Source: Arundinibacter roseus | Lineage (GTDB): Bacteria > Bacteroidota > Bacteroidia > Cytophagales > Spirosomataceae | Length of the DNA stretch: 64,000 bases | Assembly: GCF_004348825.1 (NCBI RefSeq) | Contig: NZ_SMJU01000003.1 | Span: 372,001-436,000 of the forward strand | Direction of reading: 5' to 3' | Shown: piece after piece, positions 55,304 through 63,110 of the stretch | Position numbering within the stretch: the first letter of the stretch is position 1 | How the letters are laid out: each line of letters starts with the position of its first letter | Position numbers and translations under genes: made by a program | Notes under the pieces: generated by a model | Told to the model about the DNA's origin: nothing | The model's database searches: none | What the model saw: only the letters and a program-made list of their open reading frames with translations

Positions 55304-58300
55304 TTATGGCTTTCCTATTTGAATTCCAGAGTTTAGGTCTGCCTCGATTTCTCCCTGAATGTCTATACTTTTTGCCTGTGCCGAAAAATCCTGAGGTAAA
55401 GTAATGATATGACCACTGCTGATATGTACATCGTCCATTGCGGTAGGAATTGTACCACAACTCCACACCTCCGGTATATCCCAATAGCCGGAGCTTATGC
55501 TTCTGAGTGGAGCAATTTCTGATGTAAATATTTCGACACCCGAAGAAATACATGCAGACAACACTGGCCGATACGTATGAATACCGGATCCAACCAGCCA
55601 GCCATGTGTAGCATCCGTAAATGACATATCATTAAGGTTTAGTGGTATAGCCATTCGACGCCACGTAGCGCCCCCGTTGGTTGTGGTGAATAACAAATTA
55701 TAGCTTCGAATGAAACCAATGCTGTCATTTACAAAATCCAGATCGAGGGCTAAATGTTGACCTGTACTATCATAAATGATCCGTTGCCAGTTTGCACCAC
55801 CATCAGTGGTGCGAAAGAGACCGTTAATCTCATTCGCTATGGTCCAACCATGCTTAGCGCTGGTAAATTGCAGGGATTGAAATTTAGAAACATTGGGACT
55901 ATTTAGCTTTGTCCAGGATGCACCTCCATCATCCGTTGAAAGCATGTTGCCAACAGAGGTACCTGCCCAACCCCGTAATTCATCCTGAAAGTGAATGGAT
56001 TGTACAATTTCCTGGTAAAGGGTAGAGTGCTGGGATGTCCATGTGACTCCCCCATCAACAGTTTTCCAAACCTTACCATAATCCCCTCCTATCCAGCCCG
56101 TTAAATGATCAATAAAAAATAGTGAAGTAAAAAAGTTGGTAGGTAACCTGGTGGTTTGCCAATTCTTACCGCCATCTGTGGTGCGCAAAATATCCGTTGT
56201 ATTGGGTTCTGTGACTAGCTCACCCATAATCCACCCGTGGGTTTGATTAACAAAGTAGAATTTATGGATAGTAAAATATTTATTGGATAAAGGAAGAAAC
56301 TGTGGATACCAATTTTCTCCTCCATCAAAAGTAGAAAGCAGAATGTGCTCATTCAGGTTGGTTATCCCCACAGCAAAACCAGTTTCGTTGGATATAAATT
56401 GCACATGGTATAGGTCATATTCATTAAATTTAACTGGTTGTTGTGATCCCCATACACCGGTTTGCTCTACTTCTGCAGAATATGTTCCTGATTTTTTGAC
56501 CATGAATTCGGTGCTATTTTGACCATTAATCAATTCGCCATTTCTTTTCCAGCGTAAATTCCACTGAACCGGCCATTGACTTTCCACCGTGGCAGTCAAC
56601 GATGGACGGTTGCAGGGTTCCGATATTGAAGTAGTAAGGATTGGTTTTGGAAGAACACCGAGCTTCACATGTGTTGTGCTGGTACATCCGTTTGCTGATG
56701 TACAAAAGACAGAGTAATCAGACATATGGGACGAGGCAGCTACGGAGATGGATGTCGCCGTACTTCCGGTAGACCACCGTAAAGTACCGTCGCACCGATT
56801 GCCGGTAAGGGTAATAATCTGGCCTTCGCAAAAGGCCTGCATGAGCGAATTGCTTGAGAGCACAAGGGGCGGCTGCGGGGATGGCTCAATTACAATGGAT
56901 GAGATGCAGGATTGAGCTTTTGGCAAAAATTTGACTGAATTTCCGGTTTCGTTTGTTGCAATAACTCTCCCTGATGGCAAAAAAGCAACGTTTGAGGGAT
57001 AGAAAGAGCTAGACTGATACTCACTTACGACCCAGGATTGGCCGCCATTTGTTGTATAATAGGCTCGATTTTGATCCAGAATCCAACCTATTTCACCCAC
57101 AAAATTTATAGCTTTTGGATATTCAATATATTGATCAAAGGGGCTAGTATTTATTTGAAATGAGGACGTCCAGGTATTGCCCCCGTCCTTGGTATATGCC
57201 ATAAAAAAGCTACCAGCTAACCAACCATTGTTGATATCCTTAAAATGCACACAGGAAAGTGGCCCGGAAAATAGATTTCTAATTTGTGGATACCACGTGT
57301 TCCCCCCATCAGTTGTTTTATATAGAGTTCCATCAAAAACCTGGCCTGTGTAATAGTCATACTCATTACTTATGCCCCAGCCAATGGATTGCGTTACGAA
57401 TTGTATCGTATTAAAAATGACAAATTTAGAAGGGGGCTCAATGCGTTGCCAACTTGCTCCGCCATTCGTTGTGCTTAGTAATACACTTTCAAAATAGAGG
57501 CTACTTCCATTTGTATTGAATTTACCTACGGCCCATCCATTTTCATTGTCTAAAAAAAACAAATCGTTTATAAAAACTGTGGTATCTTCATATTGAATGG
57601 TCCATGAGACGCCCGAATCGCTGGTTTTAAATATCTTACTTCCCGTACAGGTCCATCCCGTTGTTTCGTCAGTAAAGACTAAATCTACTAGACTATCAGC
57701 GAGAGTCATGTTGAGCGTATATGTAGGCTTGAACCAATTTTTACCACCTCGCGTAGTCTTAACTAATTCCTGCTTTCCGGTAAGAGCCCATCCAATCGTA
57801 TCATCGATGAAGGAAAATTTTCGTAAAACCCCGGTTTCTGGTACTTCTGGATAAGTAACCCAAACACCGGGTGTAGTGCCATCCTCAACCGTATAAGTCC
57901 CTGATTGATCTGCAAAATATGCCCCATTACCTGAAACGATGGGTTGACCGTCACGCTTCCAGGACATAAATGTATGTGTATTATCTGTGGAGTTCGTACG
58001 TAAAATTACATTGTTATTGGAACAAAGCTCGGAAGTACTGGAAGTGAAAGAAGGTATTGGGAAAACGCCCACGGCATGATTCGTTACCAGTAGCTGCCCC
58101 TCGGTATCTGTGCAGGTAGCTGAATATTGCGTCATGGATTTGGGGCTTATTGAAATTGTGGCAGTGGAATCACCTGTACACCAATGTACCTTGCCTAAAC
58201 AATCTGCCGCCGTCAAAGTAGCCGATGTACCATAACAAATTATTTCTGGTCCTTCAATGTGGAAAGACTGAGCATGAAGGGATTGAAGGATAAAATTTGC

Positions 58301-58336
58301 GTAGAAAAAAAGTGCGAGTTGTAAAATGTACTTCAT
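55304..58336 (-). CDS. Large secreted protein with YCF48-like BNR repeats and Ig-like segments
   Basis: The 1010-residue protein has a signal peptide (1-22, ending LHAQS). Two Cys-rich PKD/Ig-like stretches occur (near residues 25-160 and 490-640; each has an xxSxYSAxC pattern such as SMTQYSATCTDTEG). The main body has about a dozen BNR/YCF48-type propeller repeats, each with a TTDGGxxW core (TTDGGNTWYPQ, TKDGGNTWTSS, TVDGGVTWTSQ) and an FxDxxxGWxxG core. A short CTD-like tail (SIDIQGEIEADLNSGIQIGKP at the end) follows. It is probably a surface or extracellular protein; no T9SS domain of standard form was seen. Confidence 0.88.
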   Translation of the reverse strand: MKYILQLALFFYANFILQSLHAQSFHIEGPEIICYGTSATLTAADCLGKVHWCTGDSTATISISPKSMTQYSATCTDTEGQLLVTNHAVGVFPIPSFTSSTSELCSNNNVILRTNSTDNTHTFMSWKRDGQPIVSGNGAYFADQSGTYTVEDGTTPGVWVTYPEVPETGVLRKFSFIDDTIGWALTGKQELVKTTRGGKNWFKPTYTLNMTLADSLVDLVFTDETTGWTCTGSKIFKTSDSGVSWTIQYEDTTVFINDLFFLDNENGWAVGKFNTNGSSLYFESVLLSTTNGGASWQRIEPPSKFVIFNTIQFVTQSIGWGISNEYDYYTGQVFDGTLYKTTDGGNTWYPQIRNLFSGPLSCVHFKDINNGWLAGSFFMAYTKDGGNTWTSSFQINTSPFDQYIEYPKAINFVGEIGWILDQNRAYYTTNGGQSWVVSEYQSSSFYPSNVAFLPSGRVIATNETGNSVKFLPKAQSCISSIVIEPSPQPPLVLSSNSLMQAFCEGQIITLTGNRCDGTLRWSTGSTATSISVAASSHMSDYSVFCTSANGCTSTTHVKLGVLPKPILTTSISEPCNRPSLTATVESQWPVQWNLRWKRNGELINGQNSTEFMVKKSGTYSAEVEQTGVWGSQQPVKFNEYDLYHVQFISNETGFAVGITNLNEHILLSTFDGGENWYPQFLPLSNKYFTIHKFYFVNQTHGWIMGELVTEPNTTDILRTTDGGKNWQTTRLPTNFFTSLFFIDHLTGWIGGDYGKVWKTVDGGVTWTSQHSTLYQEIVQSIHFQDELRGWAGTSVGNMLSTDDGGASWTKLNSPNVSKFQSLQFTSAKHGWTIANEINGLFRTTDGGANWQRIIYDSTGQHLALDLDFVNDSIGFIRSYNLLFTTTNGGATWRRMAIPLNLNDMSFTDATHGWLVGSGIHTYRPVLSACISSGVEIFTSEIAPLRSISSGYWDIPEVWSCGTIPTAMDDVHISSGHIITLPQDFSAQAKSIDIQGEIEADLNSGIQIGKP

Positions 58337-59040
58337 ACTATTAAATTAGGTGTAGTGCTTGTAAAATCTACCGCAAGATACGAGAAGGGCTACAATCTAT
58401 ACCTTGTTTTAATTCAATACTTTGGCAATGGAGCTGTTTCCGCAGTCACTTAAAGCTCGGAACAAGAAATTTTAAATGCTACCTTTAAAAGGTTCAGTGA
58501 TATTGAAGGTAAGGATGTGTTAAATCGAAATTGGCTTTTTCATTGAGGGTGTGACATTGCATAGTATAGTTCAGGCAATTCGAACAAATCAAATTTGAAC
58601 TATTCCCTTTAAAATAAGCACATTAGCTCACGCTCTATGATTTTCGATCATCCATTTTTTACCGCAGAAGAAGGTTTGATATAAGCCCTACATTTCGCCA
58701 TACGATTTTGTCAAGGCAGATTGACAATCTACGCAATTCTCAGCGAGACCTCACCAGGGGGAAATTGTGAACTTTGGCGTTCAATTCGGCAAAACTTATG
58801 AGTTCCTTGAAATCTGGCGAATCAACTCTTCCACTTTTTTACTCTCCCAGTTTTACATTTTTTCCGCCAGTTTGTTTACCAAAAGTAATTTTGAAGTATT
58901 TCTCAAGGAGGTTGCCCACTGTTTATAGAGAATTTTCATCCCTAAACTTTTTAAGGTATTCTTTAAATTTTGATATTCATTCAGCCGATTTTGTAATACA
59001 TAAATAGTGGAGGTGTTAACATTGTGAGCCACTTAATAAG
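58337..59040. other. Gene-free stretch upstream of parA
   Basis: About 700 bp without a credible gene; a 77-codon forward frame at 58774-59007 has no recognisable character. I looked for IS ends and found none. Its position before the partition genes makes it a possible boundary between cargo and replicon backbone. Confidence 0.35.
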
Positions 59041-59041
59041 C

Positions 59042-59112
59042 TTTTGTCTAAATTTCTTGACAAAAAGAATTTTTTATGGCTTATTTGTCTAAATATTTAG
59101 ACAAATAAGCCA
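59042..59112 (+). promoter_or_regulatory. parA operator/centromere-like palindromes
   Basis: A perfect 36-bp palindrome occupies 59077-59112; its left half is TGGCTTATTTGTCTAAAT and its right half is the exact reverse complement. It ends 4 bp before the parA ATG. Just upstream, TTTTGTC at 59042-59048 and GACAAAA at 59059-59065 repeat the TTTGTC/GACAAA arms as a weaker dyad. ParA proteins with an N-terminal DNA-binding domain repress their own operons, so this is a strong operator candidate; a centromere role is also possible. Confidence 0.7.
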
Positions 59113-59116
59113 CTCT

Positions 59117-60064
59117 ATGTTAACCAACGATGATGTTGTCGGGATTCTAAATCAAAATCCGGCACTTTCCCTGTCCATTCTGGAAAAAGAAGCTGGACTT
59201 CCCTCTTCGACGCTTTCAAAAGCGCTGGCCGGACGCCGCATTCTGAATGAAAAACACCTCTCAGCTCTCACACCCGTACTCAGTAAATATGGTTTTGCCC
59301 ATGGGTTTGTGCGCAAGGCCCGTGTCATTGCGGTGATTAATCATAAAGGAGGCGTCGGAAAAACCACCACTACCATTAATCTCGGCAAAGCACTCGCGCT
59401 GAAAAAGTACCGGGTGTTGATGGTTGATATGGACTCGCAGGGAAATCTCTCGCAATCACTTGGGATTGATGAACCGGACACTCAGGTGGTGCATACCTTG
59501 CTGAAAAATACTCCGCTCATCACCGTCCCACTCGGGGAAAACTACGACCTTGCGCCTAGTGATCTGGAACTTGCATACGCCGATCTGGAACTTGTGCAGG
59601 CCGTGGGAGGCGTCAATCAATTACGAAATGCTCTTGCTCCTTTACTGAATCGGTATGATTACATTCTGATCGACTGTCCGCCAGCACTTAATATTTTTAC
59701 GAACTCTGCCCTCGTAGCAGCTGATAGCTGCCTGATTACTCTGCAACCGGAGGCTTCGGCGATGAAAGGTGTTTCCAATCTTTTTGACCGAATCTTTCAG
59801 GTTCGCGACCGCATCAATTATACACTCAAAGTGGAAGGGGTGTTGCTTACGATGGTTGACAAACGTTTGAAAGTACACCGCGACATGATCGAATACATTA
59901 AGCAAACACTGGCAGATTTTCGGATTTTTGAAACGGACATTCGCAACAATGTAGCTGTCAAAGAATCTCAGATTGCCCAGCAAGATATTTTCACCTATGC
60001 ACCACAATCCAACGCTGCCGAAGATTATATGAAACTGGCCAATGAACTTATCCAAAGAAATTAA
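59117..60064 (+). CDS. parA: ParA-family partition ATPase with N-terminal helix-turn-helix
   Basis: The 315-residue protein has an N-terminal DNA-binding segment (residues about 1-62; LSILEKEAGLPSSTLSKALAGRR) and a deviant Walker A ATPase domain (KGGVGKTTT at 77-85; DMDSQGNLSQSL; DYILIDCPPALNIFTNSAL). Type Ia plasmid ParA proteins have the same order. It drives segregation of the replicon by binding nucleoid DNA and ParB. parB follows 14 bp after the stop. The palindrome at the start suggests autorepression. Confidence 0.93.
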   Translation: MLTNDDVVGILNQNPALSLSILEKEAGLPSSTLSKALAGRRILNEKHLSALTPVLSKYGFAHGFVRKARVIAVINHKGGVGKTTTTINLGKALALKKYRVLMVDMDSQGNLSQSLGIDEPDTQVVHTLLKNTPLITVPLGENYDLAPSDLELAYADLELVQAVGGVNQLRNALAPLLNRYDYILIDCPPALNIFTNSALVAADSCLITLQPEASAMKGVSNLFDRIFQVRDRINYTLKVEGVLLTMVDKRLKVHRDMIEYIKQTLADFRIFETDIRNNVAVKESQIAQQDIFTYAPQSNAAEDYMKLANELIQRN

Positions 60065-60078
60065 TTGAAAAATGTAGC

Positions 60079-60999
60079 ATGAAAAAATATCAGAGTTTTT
60101 TGGGTGAAAATAGGATGATAAAGGATCAGGGCCTGATGCGGCATGAAGATATTCGAAAGCGCATCAAAGTGCTGCCCGAATTGGAAGAACTGATTCCGCC
60201 GTTGCAGGCCGACGAATTTGCTCAGCTGGAAGCTAACATTCTGAAAGAAGGCTGCCGGGAGGCCTTACTCGTTTGGGAGGTTACCACTTCCCTGTCGGCG
60301 ACTTTCGAAACTGCACCTCTGGCTACGGGTGATTACATTTTGATTGATGGACACAACCGTTTCCGAATTTGTTCCACGCATCAACTTGACTTTCGTATTA
60401 ATTTAATTTCCTTCCCTTCAATGGCCGAAGTGAAGGACTATATGATTGATAATCAGTTGGGGAGAAGAAATTTAACTCCTGAACAAATATCCTATTTGCG
60501 GGGTAAAAAGTATAATGCTCAAAAGCTCGAACGAGGTAAATATGAGCGTACTACCCATAAGGGTCAAATTGTCCCTTATGGGTCAGAAATTCCTGCACCT
60601 GATGATTCGGATCATAAAGGTCAAATTGTCCCTTATGACTCTGGTCTAACGACCGCTGATCGTTTGGCGGCTCAGTTTAACGTCAGTCAAAAGACGATCA
60701 AGCGCGATGCAGAGTTTGCACAAGGGCTTGATAAACTGCCTACGGACAAGAAAAAGGCTGTGTTGAGCGGACAACTTAAAATGCGTAAATCAGATATTCA
60801 GGCATTGGCGCGAGGGGAGGAGCCTTCACAAAAAGCTAATCAGACGGTGGGGTATAAAGAGCATTCAAATGTAGATAAAGCATCGCTACTTGATAAAATC
60901 CAACACCTTGCAGGGGAGCTTCGTTCGAGCGAGAATCCTGATAGCCGCGTATGTGATGAACTGATTACTTCGGTAAAGACCTTAAAATCACTTCTTTGA
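60079..60999 (+). CDS. parB: ParB-like partition protein with internal repeats
   Basis: The 306-residue protein has a ParB/Sulfiredoxin-like nuclease fold (DEFAQLEANILKEGCREALLVWE, then DYILIDGHNRFRICSTH) followed by a helix-turn-helix region (TTADRLAAQFNVSQKTIKRDAEF). Between them the segment KGQIVPY occurs twice, 19 codons apart. The DNA coding each copy is an inverted repeat. The protein fits a plasmid ParB that binds its centromere and stimulates ParA. The start at 60079 is 14 bp from the parA stop; it fits the operon. A lower-probability view is a ParB-like nuclease of other function. Confidence 0.88.
   Translation: MKKYQSFLGENRMIKDQGLMRHEDIRKRIKVLPELEELIPPLQADEFAQLEANILKEGCREALLVWEVTTSLSATFETAPLATGDYILIDGHNRFRICSTHQLDFRINLISFPSMAEVKDYMIDNQLGRRNLTPEQISYLRGKKYNAQKLERGKYERTTHKGQIVPYGSEIPAPDDSDHKGQIVPYDSGLTTADRLAAQFNVSQKTIKRDAEFAQGLDKLPTDKKKAVLSGQLKMRKSDIQALARGEEPSQKANQTVGYKEHSNVDKASLLDKIQHLAGELRSSENPDSRVCDELITSVKTLKSLL
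60554..60637 (+). repeat. Two inverted repeats inside parB (parS candidates)
   Basis: CCCATAAGGG and CCCTTATGGG, ten-base perfect arms, flank TCAAATTGT at 60554-60582. A second copy with CATAAAGG and CCCTTATG flanking the same TCAAATTGT is at 60613-60637, 57 bp on and in frame. The two sites share the 9-bp spacer exactly. They translate to the repeated KGQIVPY. Confidence 0.7.
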
Positions 61000-61002
61000 C
61001 AC

Positions 61003-61236
61003 GTGAGGAAAATGTGTTTAAATGGCTTCTTTGTCGGGATGGGAAATCGTTAATTTTTACTTTCCTGAGGCATTGAAGCCATTCTTTTTTGCTTCTGTTT
61101 TCCAGGCAGGAGGAAAATGTGCTTTTATTCAAGTCGCTTTAAGTACCAAATGAATCTCCCAGAGACCTCAGGCGACTGAAAAAAGGGAGAAAATAGAGAG
61201 TGGGAGCTCAGGTGTGAGGAATTTGTGTTTAAATGC
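61003..61236 (+). repeat. Three spaced direct repeats after parB
   Basis: The sequence GAGGAAAATGTGTTTAAAT begins at 61005; close copies begin at 61110 (GAGGAAAATGTGCTTTTAT) and 61216 (GAGGAATTTGTGTTTAAAT). The steps are 105 and 106 bp. They lie in the gap between parB and the iterons, a normal location for a centromere or incompatibility site. Confidence 0.6.
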
Positions 61237-61462
61237 CTATTTGTATTTCGTTTTCCAAATCATTGTAAGGGGCAAAACTTTCGAAGTTCTCCACAACTTT
61301 CCCCATTTTACTAATGTATTTCCTTTTTTCTCAGAAAAATCGATTCTCCTATTGATCTTAGTAGACAACAAACAAGTTGTTGTATTCTTTTTTTATTATA
61401 ATCTATTATACTCTTTAGAAGGCATAACTATCAGATTTTCATAAAGTTACAAGCAAATAAAA
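61237..61462. other. AT-rich region before the iterons
   Basis: This gap holds an AT-rich tract (about 61330-61445) with an inverted repeat ACAACA/TGTTGT (near 61365-61385). In iteron plasmids such a tract next to the iterons is where the duplex opens. No consensus DnaA box (TTATCCACA) was seen. Confidence 0.45.
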
Positions 61463-61594
61463 CACGTATTCCTCTCGTATACCGCACATATACCTCACGA
61501 TTGCCGCACGTATACCACATCATTGCCGCACGTATACCTCTCGTATCAAGCACATATCCCACATCATTGCCGCACATATTCCTCACATAAAAAC
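61463..61594 (+). repeat. Iteron array, six 22-bp repeats (replication origin)
   Basis: Six copies of CAC(G/A)TAT(T/A/C)CC(T/A)C begin at 61463, 61485, 61507, 61529, 61551 and 61573, each exactly 22 bp from the last. Most copies end in TTGCCG or a related tail. Such arrays are binding sites for Rep_3-type initiators and set copy number; the Rep gene starts 61 bp after the last copy. The exact 22-bp step puts the copies on the same helical face (about two turns). Confidence 0.85.
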
Positions 61595-61654
61595 ACAAGT
61601 TTTACTTTTAAGTGTTTTTATTTAAATTGCTCCTGTTTTTCAAACCTGTGCATT

Positions 61655-63076
61655 ATGGCTGACGAGAAAGAGAATCAACACGCGAAAAAATACACATCAA
61701 TCACGCTCATTAAGAAAAGCAATGAGCTAGTTGAGGCACGTTATCGGTTTACGCTTTGGGAAATCCGGTTGTTTGAGAAAATGGTGAAGGAAATCCGCCA
61801 AAATGATACGGATTTTAAGCAGGTTGATATTTTTATCCGTGATTTCATTTCTGAATATGACAAGAAGCCCAATGGCAAGCTGTACCAGGAAATACGGAAG
61901 GCAGAAGAACTGTTGCTGAATCGGGTGGTTCATATTCCTTACGTTGATGAAGCGGGAGACCACCGGTTGAAGAGCTATCCGCTGATGTCAATGGTGGATC
62001 GTCCACGGGATGTGGGCGATTATGGCAAGGAGGATGGATTTATTAGCTTAAAGTTCAACGGGGAGCTGAGTCCTTACCTGTTGCAACTCAAAAAGCGGTA
62101 TACGCAATATGACCCGGAAATTACGATGCAGATCGATTCGGCCTATGTCATCCGAACCTACGAACTGTTGAAACTTTACGAATACGTAGGATCAAAAACG
62201 GTAGGCTTTGATGAGTTTCGGGAAATGATCGGGGCCAAAGAATTTGACGGTAGGCTCAAAAAAGTTTTGAAGGATACGCTTAAAACCTGGGAACACATCA
62301 AACAGCGGGTGCTGGAACCCGCATACCGGGAAATTAATGAAAAAGCCGACATTACATTTGAATACGAACCTACCTACGAACGAAAAAAAGGGGTAGGTCG
62401 TAAAAAAGTGTCCGGTATTCGTTTTTTTAATATCAAGGCTGCCAAAGTAAAAGGCAAAGTCAGTGTACCCTATACGACAATCAGCAGTTCGCCTGGCAAC
62501 GAATTTGAAGAAATCTATCAGGCAGTGAAAGATCATGTAGATAGTCATACGGTCGAAAAATGGTTTCGGGAGTTTTCTCAGGATCAAATATGGAGAGGCA
62601 TTCAATATACCCTGCATTGCCTGGAAGACGGACAAAAGATCCGGAATGTTGGTGGTTTTTTACAGGCAATGGTATCAGTTCCAAACTTGGTGGATCCTTT
62701 TGAAGTACAAAAGAAAACGCAGCAACAAGCCACCCGAAAACAGGATCAGCACAAGCAGCGTACTCAGCTCATTCAAAATCTGGAACAGCACCGGGAGCAA
62801 TTACAGGTCAGTTTGTTTGATAAACAACTTGAAATTTCACTCGGACTGATCGAAACCAAGCCCGGCTTGCAGACCAAATTGGTAGAAAAGGCCGGCAATA
62901 ATCTGTTTGCACGTTATGATGCGTCGCTTAGCTTTGAACAAAACCTGTTAAATAGCCCTTTTAAGGCATTTGTCGTGAACTTTGTAACAGGGGAGTATCC
63001 GCGGCATTTTCAGGCCCTCAACAGCGAATTTAAGGCCATGACTGACACGCTTGATGAGCAGTTGGCCGGTATGTAA
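61655..63076 (+). CDS. Rep_3-type plasmid replication initiator protein
   Basis: The start at 61655 (MADEKENQHAKKYTSITLIKKSNELVEA) is used because the upstream reading to 61523 would translate the iterons. The 473-residue protein has the Rep_3/RepB initiator region (residues about 12-235): LVEARYRFTLWEIRLFEKMVKEI, LYQEIRKAEELLLNRVVHIP, LKSYPLMSMVD, and the second winged helix (TMQIDSAYVIRTYELLKLYEYVG). A C-terminal extension (about 240-473, Gln-rich near 360-400) is longer than in small iteron plasmids. It would bind the iterons and open the origin. It fits with parAB upstream to make a replicon core. Confidence 0.92.
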   Translation: MADEKENQHAKKYTSITLIKKSNELVEARYRFTLWEIRLFEKMVKEIRQNDTDFKQVDIFIRDFISEYDKKPNGKLYQEIRKAEELLLNRVVHIPYVDEAGDHRLKSYPLMSMVDRPRDVGDYGKEDGFISLKFNGELSPYLLQLKKRYTQYDPEITMQIDSAYVIRTYELLKLYEYVGSKTVGFDEFREMIGAKEFDGRLKKVLKDTLKTWEHIKQRVLEPAYREINEKADITFEYEPTYERKKGVGRKKVSGIRFFNIKAAKVKGKVSVPYTTISSSPGNEFEEIYQAVKDHVDSHTVEKWFREFSQDQIWRGIQYTLHCLEDGQKIRNVGGFLQAMVSVPNLVDPFEVQKKTQQQATRKQDQHKQRTQLIQNLEQHREQLQVSLFDKQLEISLGLIETKPGLQTKLVEKAGNNLFARYDASLSFEQNLLNSPFKAFVVNFVTGEYPRHFQALNSEFKAMTDTLDEQLAGM

Positions 63077-63110
63077 AAAAATGTACCGTGATATACAGTT
63101 AAAGTCTAAT

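Noticed and set aside
58774-59007. 77-codon forward ORF before parA
   Set aside because: No domain, no homologous feel, and codon use unlike neighbours.
61463-61594. CRISPR-like array of short repeats
   Set aside because: The units are contiguous 22-bp degenerate repeats with no unique spacers and no cas genes; they fit iterons before a Rep gene.
61523-61654. N-terminal extension of the Rep protein
   Set aside because: It would translate the last iterons, and the family's sequence begins after the ATG at 61655.
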